NCBI GenBank assembly: GCA_020740775.1
Contig: JAHEWK010000015.1
Location: forward strand, 248,001-312,000
DNA length: 64,000 nucleotides
Direction: 5' to 3'
DNA from: Ilyonectria destructans
Taxonomy: Eukaryota; Ascomycota; Sordariomycetes; Hypocreales; Nectriaceae
Positions 32,001 through 44,370 of the stretch are shown one piece after another (the first letter of the stretch is position 1; each line of letters starts with the position of its first letter). Under the pieces are notes generated by a model. The model was not told the origin of the DNA and searched no databases. It saw only the letters and a program-made list of their open reading frames with translations. Position numbers and translations under genes: made by a program.

Positions 32001-35000
32001 CTCTTTTCGCTGTGGCCGTGGCCCCAGCCCGTCCAGTGCTACGTATATTAATTAGGTGGGCTGGGGGGGCGTGTAAACGAGTTACAAATGAAGACCCAGA
32101 AGGGAACACAGATGATCAGAAGAAGACACAGATGCTCAGACGGGTGCGACCAGCGCAAAGAAAAAAAGAAAAAGAAAATACCAGGCCGGTGACATACCCA
32201 ACAAGGCATGACATCGGCGCTCACTCACCCCATCCATCCACCGTCCGTCGTCCAGCGTGCAGTGACATCTCCCGCCCTAGCAGACCACTTTTCAGTCCGT
32301 CGCCATTAATAGCACACAGCCCCAAAGCCGCCAACAGCTCTCTGCGGCGCTGCACTCTTCCACACACCCCTGAACCCGGCGTGGGTCGTCCCTTGGGAAG
32401 TTGGGACCACTCGGCACGTCGCCGAAGTAGTCGCAAGCAATGGCCCGTTCCAGAACCGCATCCATTCGCCGCCGCCGCCGCTTCTTGTCCGCCCACCAGC
32501 TGGCTCGCTCGCTCGCTCGCCGCCCACCGGGTCTTGTCGCATCAAAGTCGTTGGGTTGGTTTGGGGTTGGCGTTTTGGAGTTGGTGTGTATGTGCGCCCA
32601 TGTGCCCATCCTCCGTCTGTGTCCGTGTGCTTGCCAAGTACTAACACCCTCCCGACTTCCATGTTCCGCCTTTGATATGCGGAAGAAACCCCTGCTGGGC
32701 TGCTATGGGGTAAACCAGCGCATGGACGCTCTCCGGGGGGGCAGATGCAAAAAGTCCCTTGAGACAATAATTTGCCCTGGCTGCCCTATACCAGGCTGTT
32801 GATCCGCTAGACGTCTTCGAGTGCCGGCCCAAGCGTTATTGTCAAACTCGTGTGGGCCACCATCATGAAGCGCTGCGGGCGAGAGAAAACCCGCGTATCA
32901 CAGGGGCCATCGACATATGAAGTCATGGCTTCAAACCCGCCTCGTTGGGACAAACTTTCGCTCAGTGCTACGCCGTAGAACCAGCAAATGAAGGGCTAAC
33001 GCCCATTAGCCTCCCTCCGCCTTTCGTCCCCTATCGCCTTGTGACGATGTTCCACCTTGCCGTGCTCCACGTTCCATGAGCCATGTGCCCCTCCCATGTG
33101 CCGAGTGTAGGGTGCTGCGAGATGTCATGCTGACCAGCTCATCCGGCCATCCCTTACCCATCATCAGGCCGCACGACTCAGGCCGATACGTTACTCGAGC
33201 ACAACGCAGACCCGACAATCCGCTGGACCCGTAGACCGGACCTGGGATAGCCAGCTCTTCGTGGGTCTCCCCCCGTTCCGTCGCCAGAGGCGTGTCATGA
33301 CCACCCTGTCCAACTCTCCGACTCTAGCAGTCTAGCTTGTCGTCATGCCTCGTGGCTTTGCGAAGCTTCTATTCCTTCTGCCGCAAGGGTCTTCACAACC
33401 GGACCTAACCAGCCCAGCCTGGAGAATGACTACCGGTAACTAAGTTAACTAACGCTTTGTCCTAGCTTTGGCCTGGTCTCGTTGAGTAAGCGGCTTGCTG
33501 CCTTCCATCGACCGGGGGTTTACCCCATCAGTAACACTAATCAACGTCCGTGCATTGCCCTCTCGACCATCTCAATCACTTAACTAACCTTGAGCGGGAC
33601 GGAGTGCGAAGTACATACCGTCCCATCCTATACCACATCCCATACTACACCATACCCATCCCCCGCCACCGGAATACCGTCTGTCTTACCGTCCGGTGGG
33701 GATTTTGGCGTTTGTGCGATAGGGCCAGCTGTCGGATAATTATCCTGCATAATGCAGCCCTTGATAGCGGCAGAACACCACATGGGCTGCTTGATTCGTG
33801 ACTCTAAATTGAGAGATTATTGCCTGTACAGCTGGATGACCGGTATAGTGAATGAGGCGGTTATAGGGCAGCCCCAGAACACACTCCTCCGTGTCGCTCC
33901 CCGCCGACACGGACCACAACGTCCCCAATGCCCATGCTCGGATTAGGCGATTCCCTCTGCATTCTGCCCGGGTTTGGCACCTTCAAGGGATACGCAAAAA
34001 GAAGAGCAAACAGCCGTCGAGGGAGACTCATGCTCTCCGCGTGCCTTAGTTGTTCTGGCCCTCGGGCTCTGGGACGCTGTAATTTAGGTGCCTAGACACG
34101 TAACAAGACGAGGCTGAGTGCATCCTCTACAAGGTCTAATGACGCGTAACTGTATCACTGGATAACTCCTTCATCAATTAGCACTTCGGTAGAGTGAAAC
34201 ACGTAGATCTAGCATACCTCTGGTCCTGCATACCGTCAACTCGGTAATCTGGTTTCGCAGTGATCGTCATCCGTGTGGCTTGGCTGAACTTAGAGAGGCG
34301 CTTGTCACAAGCCGAGAGAGCTCTCCCACCCGGAAAATATCATTAGGGTTCTGACATATGTCATCACCGGCCTGAGATTCAGGCCTTGAAGGCGTCAAAG
34401 TCTGAGGTGCAGGGTGAACGCGCAAACCTGGTACCTGCCTCATCACCACATTGCTTCTCCGAGGAAGATCGGACATTGGGAGTACAGCCCCCCCCTTGTG
34501 GCGTATGAATGTGTTAGCTCTAACTAAGCCCGTCCACACCCTCGTGGCCAACTCTCCGAGGGCTGGAGGAATTGGCCTTCAGTTGGGAAACACGCTTGCG
34601 GTTCCCCGTAGCTAGTGTTGGACCTAGACAGCCAGCGCGACGACCGGTTCTTGCACTTGTCGCACTTCAACAGTTGCCTTCTCCGAGATCCACCTGAACC
34701 AAGCAGTGAAGGCCGCTGAGACACGCTAAACTGGAGTCCAAGTTCGGAGCCAGGTGGAGTCCCTTGCCCTCGAGCTCCGAGAGCGTCTGGCCTGGCTACC
34801 GTCACCGCCGCCGCCACTCCCCATTCTGCCCCGTCCCCGGTACCCACCCTTGAGAAATGCGAAATGGAAGCCCGTCCATTCGCGTAACCACCCAGTTAAA
34901 AGCTGCAAGCACGGTCATCACCGCGGGAGAACCACAGCCCGCACTTGGCTCACGCCCAACCACGCCGGCGGTGGGTAGCGATGCACCCTTTACAGAGTCA

Positions 35001-38000
35001 CCATGCATGTCTCCTGCTCAAGCGCTGCAAACAGAAGCTGCCGAGCTGTAGATCAAACCTCGCGTATGTATGCTTTCTAACCGATGTTTGTGAACTTTTG
35101 GCAGCCGCCGTTGCCTGTCATCCTCATCGAGATGCACAACCCGACCGAGTCGGCCAAATGTGTCCATGGAATTTTGTCCAGCCAACGACCAGAAGTGGCA
35201 TTTCTATATTTAGCCCACTGTCAGACCCTCGTGGCCGAGCTGTAGCGAATCACCGGCTGTCAATGGGGGGGTTAGTAGCTTAGCTAACTTAATTTTCATT
35301 TCGTCATTGGTAGTTCATGGGCAATCACGCCGCCACTTTGCTGAGACGAGACCCGCCAGCCGTTGACTGTTTCTCCTCTGTCTGGGATGTCATCCTTCCT
35401 TCACACAGTGGATGAGGGGCAAGAGGGATCTTTGTTGGGCGCAATTTTGCGAAAAATGCTGATCGAGGCTGGAAACCACTCGGCACGAGGGGCAGGGCGG
35501 ATCCTTGCGGGGCGACCCTTGCCCTTGACAAGCTTGCCGGTTGCCCGACCTGCTTGGCCGAGTTGGGCTAATCGTAACTGATTGGGCGAATCGTAAATGT
35601 ACCATGACACCAACAGGGTGGAAATGTCAAGCATAGGTAAGCCATCCCCCGCAGGGTGGTCTGGTCTCGACAACCAGGTCAAGGGTGTTAGTTTCTACTG
35701 TATCTGGACATTGGGTACGATGGTGGTCCAGCCCACCACAAAATGATGCCAGTTCTTAGGGGGTGCTTTAATTTGCCTCGGTAGGCGCTGTCAAGTGGCG
35801 GGCGGCGACTTGTGTCGTGATGATCGTGCAATCGGTTGCTTTCGATGTCGATGTCGGTTACAGTCGTTGAGCTGGTGGTTCCGCGGCGTGGGGCTTCAAG
35901 GGTGATCTGCATAGCGATCTGGAGGCTTCTCCTCGCTACACGGCTCGTGCTTCATTAGTCTGCCGCCTGACGGAGGTGGTGCGATGCACTGTTCAGCTTC
36001 TCATGAATCAACTGAACACACCGCTCCCACTCGAATAATGCCATGATATGTGTGACAATGGAGACGACTCCAGAGTCAACATTGAGGGAGGCAAAGTCAT
36101 TGGGACCTGATGTGCATGGCACACTTGATTCGTCTGGGCCGGTGCATCCGAGACCAGGTGACGTTGACGAGATGTCAGCCACGCATCAATTCGTCTCGCT
36201 GAGGCCATTCCAATCCAAGACGGACAAGTTTAGCTTCGCTCGTAGCCTCAGATTCTTAGAATTCCAGCGACATCAGCTGGCTCTCGTTGCAGAGCGCAGG
36301 AGGAACCGTCCACTGAGCATGAGGTGCTCGGTCCGGTCAGCACGGTGTCGTTAAGAATAGTAACACGCTAGTCCTAGATCTGGTAAGCGGCCGGCCTCTC
36401 GCCAACGTGGGATGTCCGTGGTTGATGCGGGAGAGAGCCTCAGTATGGCGGCGGGAGATCGGGTTTGAGGGCTTAACTGCAGGGTCCATCGGTTAGGCAA
36501 GTATCACGTAGCTTCTTCGTGCGTAAGTAACTCGAACGATGGTTGGAACGATGATTGGAACGTGATGCCGGCACCATACCGGGCGCCGTAAGAGGCTGTG
36601 TACGGTGTAATTTGAACGTTGTCGCTCGGACCAGCCATGCCTTGGCAAACTCATCTGCCTCTATGAGCTTCGCACAGACTTTCAAAGGTCTGGTCTGAGC
36701 AACGAATCTCGTCACCCACGATAGTAACCTTCACGGGGGTATCAATTGCTAAAATCAATTATTTTGTGAGCCGCCAAGCATTGGCACTGTCCGTGGTCGG
36801 CCATCAACCCTTGTAGGCGTTTGGGGACTTCTAAATGCAGGGCAGGGTGCTAGTCAGGCGAAGCGAACAGGCGGAGCCAGAAATGGAAGACTTGTTTCCT
36901 TCTTGGGCCGATAATGCAGCCATCGTTGGACAGTTTGTGCAACATTAGCAGCCATGTTCCTGCTGTCAGGGCATCGACTGGCTAGCATGACCGGAGTTGG
37001 CATGGACAATTGGCAAAATGCCTTCTCCCCCGTCAGCATGGGTCTTGGACGGGTATGGAGAAATCCCATTTTGGGACACGAGGTCAAATAGCTTCAGCCA
37101 AACAAAAGTGGTAGCGGCCTGTCAACCAGATCTGAACAAGGACAGGGGCCCTAGTCTCTTTTCTCCCTGGTCAACAACACTGACATGCATCAACTGTCTG
37201 AGAGATGAGCATGAGCGGAGGAAAAAAACCACCATTCTGTGTTGAGGTCAAACCACCAGGGTGGTCGTCCCCTCCAACCTCAGAAGCACTGACGCTGGAT
37301 GGTCTCAGAGAGTAACTGGGGATGGTCCACTTAGAGCTGGCCAGCGATGGGGGCTCTAGTCGGCGTGCCCGGGAACGATTCCCGAGGCCGTGCAGACGGA
37401 CACCACCTGGCAGATGACCTCATGACGGTAAAGCTAGCTCTAAAATCTGGGGCTACAACCGACTGTAGAGATGATCCGGAGACGGTTCCTGAGCGTGTCT
37501 AGTACACGCACTTTGACAACCAATAGAAAATAGCGCTTGAGAAGATGCCGGCCGAGATGGACCAAAGCCGGGATGCTTTTCGGGCTCGCGTAGAATGAAA
37601 CAGATCAACATGATCGATGTTGGAAACTTAGTCATCGGACTGCGATTTGCGTGGGACCCGGAACGGAGGACTAGGACCGGAAGCAGAAAGTATGCGGTGA
37701 TCCGATAAACTGAGTCATCAACGAGGCACCAAACGTTGAGTTCACGCTCAACGTCGCCATGGAGGCATTGGAGTTGAAGAGTCCGTGAGCACCCGGGTCC
37801 TGAGTCCCAACTCCCCAACTCCCTGTCCAGCCTCCCTCGTTACAAAAGGTCGCCTGCCCAGTTCGGCACCTGTCGCAGCGAGCTCCACCCTCGGCCCGGA
37901 GGGTTGGACTCGGGGGCTAACAAGAAGAGGTGGGGCCATGATTGCATCTAGACCATCACATGAATCAGCGCGAGGCTCATGGCTAGGAGGAGTTTGCGGT

Positions 38001-40600
38001 CGCTTGGCGACGACTAATTAGGTTGGTGGGCGGCTTTAATACCCTCGCTTGGCCATGGCCCGTGCTGTTGGCTCAGATTTATTACGTAGTTGGCCGAGAC
38101 CTGGTGGTGGCATGGTTGAGGTTATTCATAGGGTCGAGCGACAACGTAGTTTCGCGGGACAGGCCTATTGACAGAGGCTTTCATCGGCCCAGATGAGAAT
38201 GCTGCACGTATTAAGTGCCAAGACAAGGCGTGACGGGGCAAGGCGTGGTGGACGATTGGAAACAGTACTTGTCTGTACGACTTCGGAAGAGACAAAGTAG
38301 GACAAGACGTTCCGTGGACCAGGATGGGTTCCAGGGAAAATCCTTTAGTTTTGTGTTTGTGTGTTGGTGTGCGTGAATTGAGTTGGCGTGATTGAGTTGA
38401 GTTGAGCGCATTAACACTGGAGAGAGGAGCCACGGGCTTGTCCCTTGCTCCAAGAACCTCGGAGATATAAGTGGTGGATGTAGATGATGAGGGGAAAGGT
38501 GAGGTCAGAGTGAGGAGACGGTACGCACAAAAGTTTCTGCAGTTAGGGAACGATACTACCCAAGGTGCTTGCCTAGCAAGCACGATGAGGATGAATGATG
38601 ACATGCAAGAGCAAGTATCTCAAGTATGGAAGGTACTTTGCACTGTGGTGACGGGTAAGGCAACAGCAAATCGGGAAAGCAAAGCGTAGGCATGGCACGC
38701 CAAGGAAGGTAGAATGGACTGCACCGTGCCAATGCTGCAAACCCTGCTGGCCCCAGCAGTTTCCTGCACGTTGCGAATTGGGAACTCACCGGTTGCTTCG
38801 CTCCTCCCCAAGCTAGCCCACAGGACTGGCACGCCAGGCAGCGGGAAAGCGGCCATCATACCTTTGTGGCATGGTACAGCCTGCTTCGGGGCGCTGCACG
38901 GAGGCGCACTCAGGTAAGGTAGTGCAGCAATGCGTGGTACGATGGATGGGAGGGCGGGCGCAAAACTAGGGCAGGAGCTACCCTCAGACAAGACGGGACA
39001 AAACCCACCGAGGCCATTCTGGCTGGTTGGCTACTGGTGAGAGCCTCAACTGCTACCGGACACACCTTCAATAGTGCGACATGGACGGGCATTGAAAGTC
39101 GCATCTCGGACCAGCTCAGAACGATGGTGGACAAAGCGTCGGGTCCATTGAAGCCACGCCGCCGGCTAGTTCCAGTTGCGACCATCGAGCCTCTCGCCGG
39201 CTTGCGGAATCGCAACGAGCTCCCCAACCAGGGATCTGCAGCACATGCAATGCTACTACACATTTGTACTAGGTAACGTCAGGTAGTGAGCGGTGATGGA
39301 ACCAACCACCAGGGCTGCGCGAGGAACAACAGGGAAGAGTTGCTCAGGGCCGACTTATGGGGCCATAGAGTGCTACTTGACTCGGGGCAGACCCTGTGTT
39401 GGGGAGTCAACTCTCTCAAGTGAGACACGGCTCCAAGACTTGCGCATTTCTTGGACGACTTACAAACGCTGACAGAGAAGACTAAAACATTATCTAAAGC
39501 TTGTTGGTTGTGTGAGACTGAGCCTGAATTTGCGCCCCTGCTCTGCTCAAGCTGTGTATCCAGGATGGATTGCAATGCTTGTCGGTCCCCGACAGTCAAT
39601 TAAGGTCAACCATCGTGGATCTGGCGGGACCCATGGATGAGGAGCACCCAGGCAGTTTTTGGACTCTCTGGGCTTCCTTCCTTCCATGCCACCCATCCCT
39701 GTCGGCGCCCTGCTTGGCCCTGCTTGACCTTGCGCGGAGCATCTCCAAATCCCTCCACCCTCCGCCTTCAACTCCAGCCACCAACAACCCTCCAAAATGC
39801 GCTCCTCCAGCTGGTGCTCCGCCTCAGCCGGGTTCACGCTAGGCTGTATGAGGCATCGCCTTTGACCTTTTGCCCTGGGGTCTTCTGCTCGGCCCTAGCC
39901 ACCAGCAAGCCTCTGTTTTTGAGGTACCTCATAGGGCGCGCCAGGCCTGGCGAAAAACCACAGCTTACACAACGCCGTTAAAAACGGTTCTCTATCCTTA
40001 GAAGCCATGATGTGCATTTCGGGGTGCGGTTCCGTGCCGTGATGCCGTTCAGAGCTGCTGAACTCTGTAGAGGCCTAGCGCTACAGGGTCTAGAATTGCG
40101 GCTCGTGAACAAACTTCCCAACAGCCATGACGTCGGGTCGCCCGGCTGGCTCAACCGAGAAGGGTAACAGATAACAGAGGCGGGACTGGACCAACTGCAG
40201 CAAAGCAACCCACTTGAATGGCAAAATTTAGTGTGGTACTGGCTCTAGGCGGGAACCATTGCCCCGTCAGCATGGGCACACACCGGCATCAAGGTTAAGA
40301 ATTTCGAGGGGTGACAATGCCCGCAGATGGCGACCCGCGTCTGCCCGGACTCCGAATCACACAGATTGGGGCGCCAGTCGCGAGTGAAGGGGGAGAGAGG
40401 AGAGAAGAAGAGGCAGGGAGAGACATCTGAGAGGAAGTACCACCAACGCCGAGGATTCATGACGGAGACTTTCCCCATGCATCAGATCATTCGCCGCGGC
40501 TACCTACTCAAGGTGCTGGACGGCTGGGAGCCAAACCCCAGTCACCCAGCCCACTGGCAATCACAGGTACTGTGCCTCGGAGGCAGAAGGAATGGGCGGC
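32001..40600. other. Gene desert, central part
   Basis: About 8.6 kb without a convincing coding frame. Open frames rarely exceed 120 codons, overlap on several frames and carry no recognisable motif. No terminal inverted repeats, long direct repeats or reverse-transcriptase-like frames were noticed by eye. Decayed repeats or non-coding RNAs are possible but not supported. Confidence 0.5.
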
Positions 40601-40641
40601 AGCGACTTTCGTCGGCGATTTGACTGGTCAACCCATGCTGT

Positions 40642-40689
40642 CACTGTTCCCCCGATGACTGATGACACTGTTCCCCCGATGACTGATGA
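40642..40689. repeat. 24-bp tandem duplication
   Basis: A 24-bp unit (starting CACTGTTCCCCC and ending ACTGATGA) occurs at 40642-40665 and again, identically, at 40666-40689, followed by the first four bases of a third copy. Recent slippage-type duplication in non-coding DNA. Confidence 0.85.
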
Positions 40690-41126
40690 CACTTTCGCTT
40701 CCGCCTCCACTACTAATTCTGCGACATCCATCATTACTCCCGCCTGTCTTGTTAATCTCAAACGTCCTGAGCGATCTGTAAGGCGCTAGATACTACCGCA
40801 TCTGGGTTCGCTTGAGCAAAGCACGCCGGTCCGGCGTGACGATCCTAGGTGCCCGGCGTCATAAACGCCCGGGGGTCCGAAATGACCGGCGTCGCGTTTG
40901 AGGGCCGCCGAAGACTACACCGGACTGTACCGTGCTTGGTTCTGACTACCAGCCTTTTCTAGCCTGGTAACCACCCTCAGCGCACCGAGGTCGCCCCGGA
41001 TGTCGGTGAGTAAGCATGTAGGTGGAGTGGGAGTGGATAGTCGCCGAATGTTGATGGTGGGTGAATGGAGGAACCAGATGGACAAGTGAGAGCACATCGC
41101 AGGAATGGAGATTTGGAAGGAGCGTG

Positions 41127-41160
41127 GAGAGACGGAGAGACGGAAAGACGGAAAGACGGA
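41127..41160. repeat. GACGGA-type microsatellite
   Basis: Four or so head-to-tail units of the form AGACGGA(A/G) in non-coding DNA. Simple sequence; no function inferred. Confidence 0.7.
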
Positions 41161-41721
41161 GCAGATTTGGAATGATGGCATTTCGCACTGAGACGTAGGA
41201 TGAGGCGGAGACGAAGTTGGCTGATGTTGGCGCCAACGATGCTGATGCTGATGCTGATACGGATGGTATTGCTCATTGTGAATGGCGAAAACGACGAAGG
41301 CGATGCTGGCGGCTGCGTGGCGGCCTTGGGCAAGGTATCCGGGGCTGTCAAGGTGCTTGACAAGACGGGCCTTTGCGATCTCACTGGCCCCGTCTCACCT
41401 GCAGAGCAGTGAGGCTGGCGTGGATGGTGGGCAGGTAACGTTCCCATTCCAAAATGCTTCCATAGATAGACATTGACACGGTCCACGGTCACGTAGCTAA
41501 CAATGCACTGCAGGGCCGTGGCGGACAGGAGGTCCCCGGCGGCAGTCTTAGCATTGCTTCTCACCAACTGGTATCCAATGGATGGCATGCCGTGCCTGTT
41601 GTGGCCTGTGATGCCGTATTGGGACACGGCATGGGCTGTGAACTGTGAACTGTGGATGATGGGTCAGGGTCGATTGTCCGGCCGGTCGACTCTTTGAGCA
41701 ACTACCGGGCCCATTCATCCC

Positions 41722-41770
41722 CCATCACCCCCAACCATCACCCATCACCCATCACCCATCACCATCACCC
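41722..41770. repeat. CCATCAC microsatellite
   Basis: Imperfect head-to-tail CCATCAC/CCATCACC units. A related array of three CCATCAAC units lies at 42455-42484. An exact TACGGAGTA follows the first array at 41772-41780. Confidence 0.8.
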
Positions 41771-44370
41771 ATACGGAGTACCCATCACATGGATACCATT
41801 TTCCCAGCCCAGCCCAGCCCTGCCCACAGCGACCTTCCATCCAAGGGAGATGTCATGCCCGCCAACCCGCTAGCAACCCGCCCGACATGTCGCCTGGCCT
41901 GTCTCGTCCGCCTCCCCCCCCGGTTTGTCATGACGCATCTCCACCGCCGCCCACCGTCCACCACCGCCCGCCCACGTCCTAGCATCACGCCCACCACGCC
42001 CGCCATGCCCAAAAAAACAACAACCCACTCCCACACCCACCACGCCCAACACCCCCGGCCCTGTGGGACACGCGAACGAACGATGGCGGCTTAGTTGGCA
42101 GCACGGATCCCCCCAAAAGTTATTTTTACTTTGTTACGCATTGTTTTTGTCCACTCACCCGCGACCCTCCAGCCCTCTACTGGACGCCCCCTGGCCGTCG
42201 CGGCTCACGGACGGCCGACCCACACCTCCCTGGGGCTGCGAGCCATGTGCGTCATGCTTCCCTCGACCGCCGCTTGGCTGCCACTATCCACCGATCAACC
42301 CTCTGTTGCTCGCTGCTTTGCCTGCTGGCTGCCGGCCACAGGCACCTGCATCGCCTGGCGTGCCGCTGGGAATTTGTCCACTGGCCGCCTGTCCGCTGGG
42401 CCTCGCCACCTACAGTACAGTGCCCGCAGCCCTTTTGTGACCTGCTGTGACCTGCCATCAACCCATCAACCCATCAACCCATCATCGGGCGTGACTCCCC
42501 GAAGCTCGGCCGCCTGTCCCGGGCTGGCACCCCCACTAATGCTCGCCATCCGGAGCTGCAAGCCCAGCCAGCTCGCCGCCCATCACACGCTCACTTTCAC
42601 GCCCAGCCCAGCCCAGCCCACCGGCCGGACATTGTCAACTTGACGTGGTCCGGGCCACCACAGGAACAGGCCATGGCCAGTCCCCAGGTCCCCTAAATAG
42701 CAGTAGCAATGCTATCCCCAAAAGTGCACAAGTATTGGGCATGGATGCGGCGGACTTTTGTCCCTAGATCGGACTCCATGCGCCCTTCTCTCGCCTCATA
42801 CTGACTTTGCTCGCTCGCTGGTCCCCTTCTCGCATGGATGACAGATGCCCAGCCCCAGGGACGTGCCCGCCCAGGTCGCAACCAGGGACTTTTCAGAAGG
42901 GTGTCCGAGACGTGAACGAACCTGGGCAGCTGGGAGAGATGTGGTACCTGTGGCACCCAGTCTAGCGCCTCCGCTCAGCACAGCGCGGAACCACTGCGAT
43001 GCTGCCGCAGTCCCGGGTGCCCACCCACGGCCACGGGCCACAGCCCTCTTTTCAAGGTTCCCTGCCAGTGCTGCCCCGGGCCCGGCTTGTCTCCAGTCTC
43101 CAGTCCACTGTCTCCAGCATCCAAGCTCCAGTCTAGAAGCTCCAAAGGGCTCCAGCCAGTCTCCGGCCAGTCTGCAGTCGGTCTCCAGCCCAGCCCAGCC
43201 CAGGTTCCTGCCCGCCTTCCTGCCCGCCTTCCTGCCTTCCCACCTTCTGCTCCCCGGTACGCTGCGGTACACTCCTGTACACTCCTCCCGGCGCACCTTC
43301 CTTGCACCCTCCCCCCGGTACGCCTCCCCGCTGCCTACCTGTATTTAACAAAGCTGTCTCCCCAGCATCCTTCCCGAATCCCCTCCTCCGCCCTCTTTTG
43401 GTCAACTCCATCTGCCATCATCAACACCTCGCAAACCTATCAACAATCTCCCCCACGTTCGCTTTCTCCCTCTCCTCCCCGTAGGAAGTCCTCGTCGACT
43501 CCTGTCACTCGCTTTACGGTGCTTTGGTTTTTGTTTTATTTTCCTTTCCAGGGTATTTCCAACCGGTCGTTTTACTACCACCTTACTCTGGACTGCTGAG
43601 GAATCGCCGCTCTGTGCAGGACAAAGACAAAGACAAATCCAACAGAAGAAGCACGCTAGACAATCTTGACTCCCGCCTACCCTCCGATCTCCAAGATTTT
43701 CGACGACAAGCCCACATCATCTCAAGCCCCGCTTGGATGCCCATGTCTCGACTCCGTGTCTAGTTGATATCTCGTCATCTGCACAACCACGCTCGCTTCC
43801 TTGAACCACTTCAAGTTTACTTGAAGAGGAGAAAAATTCAAACCAAACTATCACATTCGATCGCTACCGCATCTGGGGAAGAAGAAAGGAGGATAAACCG
43901 GAAGCAGCTCAGAAGAACAACCCTCGATCAAGATCCTGCATCGAGTCCCATCTCGCCAACCATCCCAGGAGACATCAACATCGTAGAGCTCCTCCGCCAC
44001 TCCAATCGCTGCCGCTTGATACCTAGAATCGTCTCTGCACCGTGGCATCGCTCGTCTACGGTGACTGTTTCTTGCTTTCGACGTTGCCCAAGTCCGGATT
44101 CTCGAAACCCCTCGCCTTCCGAGAGTCCCGAGCCTAGCTTAAAGCTTCTCCGGCACATCCTGACCCTGTTCAGCAAGTCCACTCCGAACAAGCTCGACTA
44201 GATCAACAACCGCTCGCCCACCCATTCCACGTTCGCTTTCTGTCCGCAAGCTCGTCTTTGTGGACATACATTCACGTATGCTCTTCACCCTCCTCGTTTG
44301 GCGACGACACAGGACTCATCATAATTTAATAGGTCTTTCGCTACACTTTCTTCCGTCAACATCAGATACA

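Larger units (their letters stand above)
40690..44370 (+). promoter_or_regulatory. Long CT-rich promoter/leader region of the Zn2Cys6 gene
   Basis: No coding gene is supportable. From about 42.8 kb the plus strand becomes strongly C/T-rich with short repeats, then turns into unstructured leader-like sequence up to the ATG at 44371. A stretch TTTGTTTTATTTTCCTTTCCAG ends at 43551 and looks like a polypyrimidine tract with 3' splice site; with a GTAGG donor at 43481 it would be a 71-nt leader intron. Several short upstream ATGs lie between 43.55 and 44.37 kb and could act as uORFs. Long regulated leaders are common for fungal regulators; here this is inference. Confidence 0.4.

Noticed and set aside
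31982..32644. 220-codon plus-strand open frame
   Set aside because: No domain, Arg/Pro/Ser-rich random-looking translation, overlapping equally long frames on the other strand.
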